A program made the position numbers and the translations under genes. A stretch of 64,000 nucleotides of DNA from Adlercreutzia mucosicola DSM 19490 (GTDB taxonomy: Bacteria > Actinomycetota > Coriobacteriia > Coriobacteriales > Eggerthellaceae), in NCBI RefSeq assembly GCF_000422625.1, contig NZ_AUGK01000003.1, positions 210,374 through 274,373 of the forward strand, in the 5' to 3' direction. Below the pieces are notes generated by a model. It saw only the letters and a list, made by a program, of their open reading frames with translations, did not search any database and had not been told where the DNA came from. Below are positions 59,229 through 64,000 of this stretch, piece after piece. Every line of letters starts with the position of its first letter. Positions within the stretch are counted from its first letter, which is position 1.

Positions 59229-60769
59229 CGGTCGCTCTCCAGCGGATCCAAGGGCGCGGGGTCCAGCAGGGCGAACAGCTCTTCGCGCGAGTGGATGTCC
59301 AGCTTCTGATAGATGTGGCGCACGTGGGCTTTGGCCGTACCGTTGGCGATGAACAGGTCGCGCTCGATCATGCCCACGGTCTTGCGCTGGGCCAAAAGCC
59401 GCAGGATTTCCAGCTCGCGCGCTGTCAGGTGGTACTCGGCCGCCAGCTCGCCGCAACGATCGGCTACGCGCTGGGCCTGCTTGTCGGCGCGGCTCTTCCC
59501 GCTGCCGTTCAAAAACGAGATGCCCCACTGGCCCTCGACGTTTTTCTGGGACAGCAGCAGCAAAGTGGCCGTGATCACGGCCATCATGGCCAAGCCCGAG
59601 ATGAGAAAGTCGCCGTCTATGCCGTTCAGGTCGGCGTGGATGCCCACGAAGGCCGCGCCGCGGCCCAGGAACATGAATCCGAGGCGCAACGAGCGCTCGA
59701 TGCCGAATAGCCAGATGGCCGACACACCATGGCGATAGCACATGTTCGAGCACAGGGCCATGATGAGGATGGTGGCCGCCGTGTAGCCGCCGATGGCACA
59801 GGGGCCGCTGAGCACCGTGGCCTCCAGCCCCAGCATGGGCACGAGCCACAGGGCCACCACGGTTAAAGGCAGGGCGATGCGCACGATGGAATTGAAATCG
59901 AACTTCTCGCGGCGCAGGGCTACGCTGAAGAAGATGACGAGGGCCACCACCAGCACGCCCGGCGAAGAATGAGGGCCGAACAGCCCGGTATAGGCGCGGG
60001 TTTCCAAGATGCCGTAGGCGAAGCCGTACAAGGCCATCAGCAGGAAGATCTTCCACGGGGGCCTGAAGTTGATCTGACTGGGCTGGGGACGCCGCTTCTC
60101 GGGAACGCGGGCCATGCTGCGCCGTGCCATCGCCAACGACACCGTCGGTAGCAGGGCCGTGAAGCAGGCGAGCCATTCTAGGCGGAAGCCCATGAAGATA
60201 TACACGAGAACGGCGCCCAGAGCGATGGAGGCCGAGTAGTACAGCGTCACGCGCAAGGGGCTCAGGCAGCCGAACACCTCGCTCCAGATGAGAATGATTA
60301 GCCCCAGGCCCACGCCGCCGACGACGGCGGCCGCCATTACCACATCCGATCCCAGGCCCGGCACGAGCATGGTGGCGAACAGCGCGATGGTGGAGAGGGT
60401 CATGCACGCGCCGCACAAGATGAACAGCGAGGGATGGTGGTAGAACGGCCCGATGCGCCGCGCCAGCAGCACGCAGAGGATCATCACGATGACGCCGGCG
60501 CCGTCGAACCACTCTCGAGCGAGGGCGGGCACGGCGGGAAACGAAACGAACGACCCCACGAAGGCGATCTCGATCCAGGCGCGATAAAAGCCGATGCCCA
60601 AGAAGGCCACGGGGATCATCGGAAGCCGCCGCTGTCCGATGGCGATCGGCTCGGGATGGGCGACGGAGTCGTCGTCGCCGGTGTCCCAGTGCGCCTCGTT
60701 GTCATCGGCGGCTGTCTTGGCGGGCAAATTGCGTTCTGACGCCAGCGCGTCGCGAGCCTTCGTTCCCAT
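59225..60769 (-). CDS. LuxR-type regulator with multi-pass membrane domain
   Basis: A 514-residue protein starting at ATG 60769 (GGGAGGGG upstream). A polar N-terminus (~1-45) precedes about twelve hydrophobic segments, with a basic loop near the middle (RRSMARVPEKRRPQPSQ). The C-terminal HTH is LTARELEILRLLAQRKTVGM then IANGTAKAHVRHIYQKLDIH. It is divergent from the reductase at 61.0 kb, and TAACCC-type repeats lie between them. It is unlikely to control the convergent cobalamin operon. Confidence 0.87.
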   Translation of the reverse strand: MGTKARDALASERNLPAKTAADDNEAHWDTGDDDSVAHPEPIAIGQRRLPMIPVAFLGIGFYRAWIEIAFVGSFVSFPAVPALAREWFDGAGVIVMILCVLLARRIGPFYHHPSLFILCGACMTLSTIALFATMLVPGLGSDVVMAAAVVGGVGLGLIILIWSEVFGCLSPLRVTLYYSASIALGAVLVYIFMGFRLEWLACFTALLPTVSLAMARRSMARVPEKRRPQPSQINFRPPWKIFLLMALYGFAYGILETRAYTGLFGPHSSPGVLVVALVIFFSVALRREKFDFNSIVRIALPLTVVALWLVPMLGLEATVLSGPCAIGGYTAATILIMALCSNMCYRHGVSAIWLFGIERSLRLGFMFLGRGAAFVGIHADLNGIDGDFLISGLAMMAVITATLLLLSQKNVEGQWGISFLNGSGKSRADKQAQRVADRCGELAAEYHLTARELEILRLLAQRKTVGMIERDLFIANGTAKAHVRHIYQKLDIHSREELFALLDPAPLDPLESDR

Positions 60770-60775
60770 GGCCGT

Positions 60776-60890
60776 GTAACCCCTCCCTTGGTAGTGCTGT
60801 GACTATGATACCGTAACCCGTTCTATCACGGTTTTCGGGTAGGTTTCGTTTTGGCTGATAGTGCAGGGGTTACGGGAGGGGGTTATAAAA
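60776..60890. promoter_or_regulatory. GTAACCC repeats in the LuxR/reductase divergent region
   Basis: GTAACCCCT (60776-60784) and its inverted copy AGGGGTTAC (60865-60873) flank the region; CCGTAACCC (60811-60819) and GGGTTACGG (60867-60875) form a second inverted pair; GGGGGTTAT follows at ~60879. They cover the probable promoters and are candidate binding sites of the LuxR protein. Confidence 0.55.
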
Positions 60891-61038
60891 ATAAACCTGC
60901 GAAATGCGGCCATGGTCGACGCGCGCGACCCCCTGGTGACGGATAAGGTCTGCCCAACGCCAGCGACGGATCCAGGGGAGGGACGCCTCAGATCCAATGG
61001 CGAACGCATTCAAAGGGGTTGTACAGAAAGGACCTAAG

Positions 61039-62688
61039 ATGACTGCAGAATTCACCCGTCGCGACATGTTCAAGATCAGCGGCCTGGCCGCCGCCGGCCT
61101 CGGTGGGGCTGCGCTGCTGAGCGCTTGCTCGCCGAGCGGCGCCAGCTCCTCTTCCGCCGGTGGCGAGACGCCGGCCGCTTCCACCGGCACCACCACGGTG
61201 GCCGGCCACTCCCGCGAGGGCCTGCCGAGCTTTTTGGCCGCGCCCGAGCCCATCACCGACATCGCCGACACCAAGGACTTCGATGTGGTGATCGTGGGTG
61301 CCGGCGCTTCCGGCGTGCCTGCGGCCATCACCGCCCGTAAGGCCGGTGCCACCGTGGCCCTCATCCAGAAGGAGGCCACGGCCATCTCCCAGGGCAACAC
61401 CGCCACGGGCATCCTGCTGGACACCTCCGACGAGGCCGGCGTGGAGGCTGTGGTGTCCCGCCTGCTGAAGGACCACCAGTACCGCGGCAAGCGCGAGCAG
61501 GTGGAGCTGTGGGCCAAGAACTCCGGCGAGGCTATTCGGTGGGTGCTCGATCTGGCCACCGCCGAGGGCGCCCAGGTGTCCGACACCACCATGAAGTGGA
61601 CTGCTGCCATCAAGGAAGTGAACGGCTATCCTGTGGACTACCTGTCCATCGACTTCGGCCCGAAGCCCTACAACACCGGTAACGGCATGCAGGTGCTGGC
61701 CGACTACGCAGCGGCTCAGGGCGTCGAGATCTTCTACAACACCGAGGCCAAGCAGCTCGTGGGCGACGCGGCCGGCGTGACCGGCGTCATTGCCGAGGGC
61801 CCCGACGGCATCGTGCAGTTCAACGCTTCCAAGGGCGTTATCCTGGCCACGGGCGACTACCAGAACGACGACGACATGATGGCCTACTACCTGCCCGATT
61901 TGGCCAACCTCGGTCGCAAGCAGATGAACAAGACCGGCGACGGCCACAAGATGGCCGTGTGGGCCGGCGGCGCCATCGAGGACATCACCCACACCAAGAT
62001 GCTCCACGACTTCGACGGCGGCCCGGGCTCCATGGCCGACATGCCCTTCCTGGCCGTGAAGACCGACGGTACCCGCTTCTGCGACGAGACGCTGGGCATG
62101 TCCCTCATGAACAACTTCCTGCGCAGCGAGGCCGACCAGGGCGACTACAACCAGATCTTCGACAGCAACTACATGACCGCCGCTGCCGAATGGCCGGGCA
62201 AGCTGTTCGATCCCGAGGCCATCAAGGTCTACATGCCCGAGGAGGACGTGGAGAAGGTCGGTGTCTTCGAGGACCAGATCGGCACCTACAAGGCCGACAC
62301 CCTGGAGGAGCTCGCCGGCAAGCTCGGTATCACCGACACCGCCGCCTTCGTGAAGAGCGTCGAGCGCTACAACGAGTGCGTCGCCGCCGGCAAGGACCTG
62401 GACTTCGGCAAGGAGGGCAAGTGGCTTACGGCCATCGACACTCCTCCCTTCTACGGCATCCACCGTCACGTGCGCGTGTCCGCCATCGTGTCCGGCGTGA
62501 ACGTGGGCCCCAACATGGAGGTGCTGGCCGCTGAGACCGGCGAGCCCATCCCGGGTCTGTTCGCCATCGGCAACACCGCCGGCAACTTCTACGGCGGCGT
62601 GGACTACTCCATGTACATGCCGGGCCTCTCGCTGGGCCGTGCCCATACCCAGGGCTACGTCACCGGCACCTACGTCGCCAACCTGTAA
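61039..62688 (+). CDS. Tat-exported FAD-dependent fumarate-reductase-family flavoprotein
   Basis: A 549-residue protein. ATG 61039 follows AAAGGACC; an in-frame ATG at 60997 is upstream of the RBS. Tat signal TRRDMFKISG ends in LLSACSPS (lipobox). FAD binding: VVIVGAGASGVPAAITARKA (~85-104). Cap and active-site region: TGDGHKMAVWAGGA, DGTRFCDETLG. C-terminal FAD loop: GLFAIGNTAGNFYGG. Codon bias is strong, suggesting high expression when induced. Divergent from the LuxR gene. A strong terminator follows. Substrate unknown. Confidence 0.87.
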   Translation: MTAEFTRRDMFKISGLAAAGLGGAALLSACSPSGASSSSAGGETPAASTGTTTVAGHSREGLPSFLAAPEPITDIADTKDFDVVIVGAGASGVPAAITARKAGATVALIQKEATAISQGNTATGILLDTSDEAGVEAVVSRLLKDHQYRGKREQVELWAKNSGEAIRWVLDLATAEGAQVSDTTMKWTAAIKEVNGYPVDYLSIDFGPKPYNTGNGMQVLADYAAAQGVEIFYNTEAKQLVGDAAGVTGVIAEGPDGIVQFNASKGVILATGDYQNDDDMMAYYLPDLANLGRKQMNKTGDGHKMAVWAGGAIEDITHTKMLHDFDGGPGSMADMPFLAVKTDGTRFCDETLGMSLMNNFLRSEADQGDYNQIFDSNYMTAAAEWPGKLFDPEAIKVYMPEEDVEKVGVFEDQIGTYKADTLEELAGKLGITDTAAFVKSVERYNECVAAGKDLDFGKEGKWLTAIDTPPFYGIHRHVRVSAIVSGVNVGPNMEVLAAETGEPIPGLFAIGNTAGNFYGGVDYSMYMPGLSLGRAHTQGYVTGTYVANL

Positions 62689-62741
62689 GGCAGCGACTTC
62701 CCCGGCGGGCACTGCCGCCTACCTGCCCTCCCTCCGAAAAG

Positions 62742-62780
62742 GGCGCGCCCCCTCCTCCCTAGGGGCGCGCCATTCTTTTG
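62742..62780 (+). terminator. Terminator of the reductase gene
   Basis: GGCGCGCCCC pairs with GGGGCGCGCC (62742-62751/62762-62771), followed by ATTCTTTTG. Confidence 0.85.
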
Positions 62781-62784
62781 CGGG

Positions 62785-62790
62785 TATAAT
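62785..62790 (+). promoter_or_regulatory. -10 element of the ATP-grasp gene
   Basis: A consensus TATAAT lies 36 bases before ATG 62826; no recognisable -35 because the preceding DNA is terminator stem. Confidence 0.55.
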
Positions 62791-62825
62791 GGGCGCGACT
62801 CATATTCGCTTTGAAGGAGTGCCCC

Positions 62826-63980
62826 ATGATCATTATCGATGCCCCTTACGCTTCGGCGCCGCTGCTCGACTATATGGAGGAGTCGCAGCATCCCGTGCTG
62901 GCCAACGACTTCTCGCGGTCGCTGGCCGATGCGCGGTCGCTGAACTTGGTGGATGACGCCGAAGCTGCCCGGCGCCTGGAGGCGGGCGAGCGCGTGTACA
63001 CCAATTCCGAGAACGCCCTGGCGTGGATCAAAGAGCACGTGGACAATCCCGGGCTCACCGAGGCCATCGAGCTGTTCAAGGACAAGGCGCTCATGCGCGA
63101 GAAGCTGGCCGCGCTGAACCCCGATTTGTTCTACGCCACGGTCAGCCGCGAAGAGCTGGATGCCGTCACCGTGGACGATCTGCCCCTGCCTGTGGTTCTG
63201 AAGCCTTCGGTGGGTTTCTGTTCCATGGGCGTCTACATTATCGAGGAGCCCGACGACTGGGCCGATGCCGTGGCCGACATTGCCCGTCGCGAGGAGGGCT
63301 GGCATTCTCGCTATCCCGAGAGCGTGGTGGGCGGCGATACGTACATCATCGAGGGCTTTATCGGCGGCGTGGAATACGCGCTGGACTGCTACTACGACGA
63401 GGCGGGCGCGCCGCACATCCTGAACATCCTGCGTCACGACTTCGCCGGCCCCGAGGACACGTCCGATCGCCTGTATCTGACCGACGAGACCATCGTGAGC
63501 GAGATGGGTCCGCGCTTCATGAACTGGCTCGCTGCCGTGAACGAGGTGGTGGGGGCCTGCAACATTCCCATCCATGTGGAGCTGCGCGTCGATGGCGACG
63601 TGATCGCCCCTATCGAGTTCAACCCGCTGCGCTTCGCCGGCTTGGGCGGCACCGACGTGGCCTACTTCGGCGTGGGGCTGCGCACCTACGCGGCGTTCTT
63701 GGAGAACGAGCCGGTGGATCTGGCGGCTCTGTACGGGGCGCATCCGGGTCAGGTGTTCTCCATGTCGCTGTTGAATCCGGCGCCCGAGGCTGATCTGGCC
63801 CAGCCTTTCAACAGCGACGGGCTGCTGGAGCGGTTCTCTCATGTGCTGTCGTATCACAGCTTCGATCCCGAGACCGTGGGCTTCTACGGCTTTCTGTTCC
63901 TGCAGACCGACAAGGAAGGGGCCGGCGCGGCCGAGCGAGAATGGCTTCTGAACAGCGATCTCATGGAATTCGTGGGGTAA
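62826..63980 (+). CDS. ATP-grasp domain protein
   Basis: A 384-residue protein. ATG 62826 has GAAGGAG upstream. The ATP-grasp core is visible in LFKDKALMREKLAALNPD (~86-103), PLPVVLKPSVGFCSMGVYII (~122-141), TYIIEGFIGGVEYALDCYYD (~172-191) and the Mg/ATP end IHVELRVDGDVIAPIEFNPL (~258-277), where E...EFNP supplies metal ligands. Family members ligate carboxylates to amines or thiols (carnosine synthase, D-Ala ligase-like). No neighbouring pathway genes are visible before the window ends, so substrate is unknown. Confidence 0.85.
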   Translation: MIIIDAPYASAPLLDYMEESQHPVLANDFSRSLADARSLNLVDDAEAARRLEAGERVYTNSENALAWIKEHVDNPGLTEAIELFKDKALMREKLAALNPDLFYATVSREELDAVTVDDLPLPVVLKPSVGFCSMGVYIIEEPDDWADAVADIARREEGWHSRYPESVVGGDTYIIEGFIGGVEYALDCYYDEAGAPHILNILRHDFAGPEDTSDRLYLTDETIVSEMGPRFMNWLAAVNEVVGACNIPIHVELRVDGDVIAPIEFNPLRFAGLGGTDVAYFGVGLRTYAAFLENEPVDLAALYGAHPGQVFSMSLLNPAPEADLAQPFNSDGLLERFSHVLSYHSFDPETVGFYGFLFLQTDKEGAGAAEREWLLNSDLMEFVG

Positions 63981-64000
63981 ACCCGTATCTAACGCGGGGA

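Overview
The window is high-GC, densely coded DNA that looks like a gut actinobacterium of class Coriobacteriia, family Eggerthellaceae (Eggerthella, Gordonibacter or Adlercreutzia relatives). This is inferred from three things: an actinobacterial-type rpoB-rpoC pair, repeated Tat-exported flavin reductases that each sit beside a LuxR-type regulator with a membrane domain, and a cobalamin-type ECF uptake operon. No rRNA, tRNA or CRISPR array was seen.

Layout. 1-8.6 kb: an envelope/stress-type pair (Ala-rich coiled coil, PRC-barrel), a TVP38-type membrane protein, an archaeal-type class I aldolase, an amidohydrolase deaminase, a DUF559-type nuclease-like protein next to a palindromic repeat cluster, and an EF-G-like GTPase. 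8.6-18.5 kb: a Tat-exported Old Yellow Enzyme-type reductase with a convergent LuxR gene, an Abi_2/AbiF-type protein with a likely small RNA in front, a TipAS-domain protein, and a second LuxR plus flavin reductase module. 18.7-29.1 kb: rpoB and rpoC with their own promoter and terminator; a 41-residue membrane peptide facing a putative antisense RNA (type I toxin-antitoxin-like); hisE; glmM. 29.1-36.6 kb: a LytTR regulator with a degenerate ABC-ATPase-like N-terminus between ABC-2-type membrane genes, a DUF4143 ATPase behind 23-bp tandem repeats, an NSS transporter, and a RelB/PIN toxin-antitoxin pair whose toxin has an in-frame stop.

36.9-50.6 kb: a PD-(D/E)XK nuclease/transposase-family protein; a LuxR gene divergent from a split FMN-binding lipoprotein plus FAD reductase; ppk1 with an unusually long C-terminal extension; another reductase/LuxR divergent pair; and a two-domain PPK2-type polyphosphate:AMP phosphotransferase. 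50.7-64 kb: a 38-residue membrane protein, a class B sortase, purM-purN, an XdhC-type protein, a cobalamin-riboswitch-controlled operon (DUF4430 lipoprotein, EcfT, fused EcfA-EcfA', S component), a fifth LuxR/reductase pair, and an ATP-grasp protein.

Theme. Five LuxR-plus-reductase modules suggest that the cell senses different substrates at the membrane and switches on matching extracytoplasmic flavoenzymes, probably as terminal reductases of anaerobic respiration; substrates cannot be read from sequence. The modules have visibly different repeats or dyads in their intergenic regions. The least expected signals are the alpha-CTD-like helix-hairpin-helix domain at the end of RpoC, the AbiF gene with its leader RNA, the type I toxin-antitoxin candidate behind rpoC, and the PPK1 tail.
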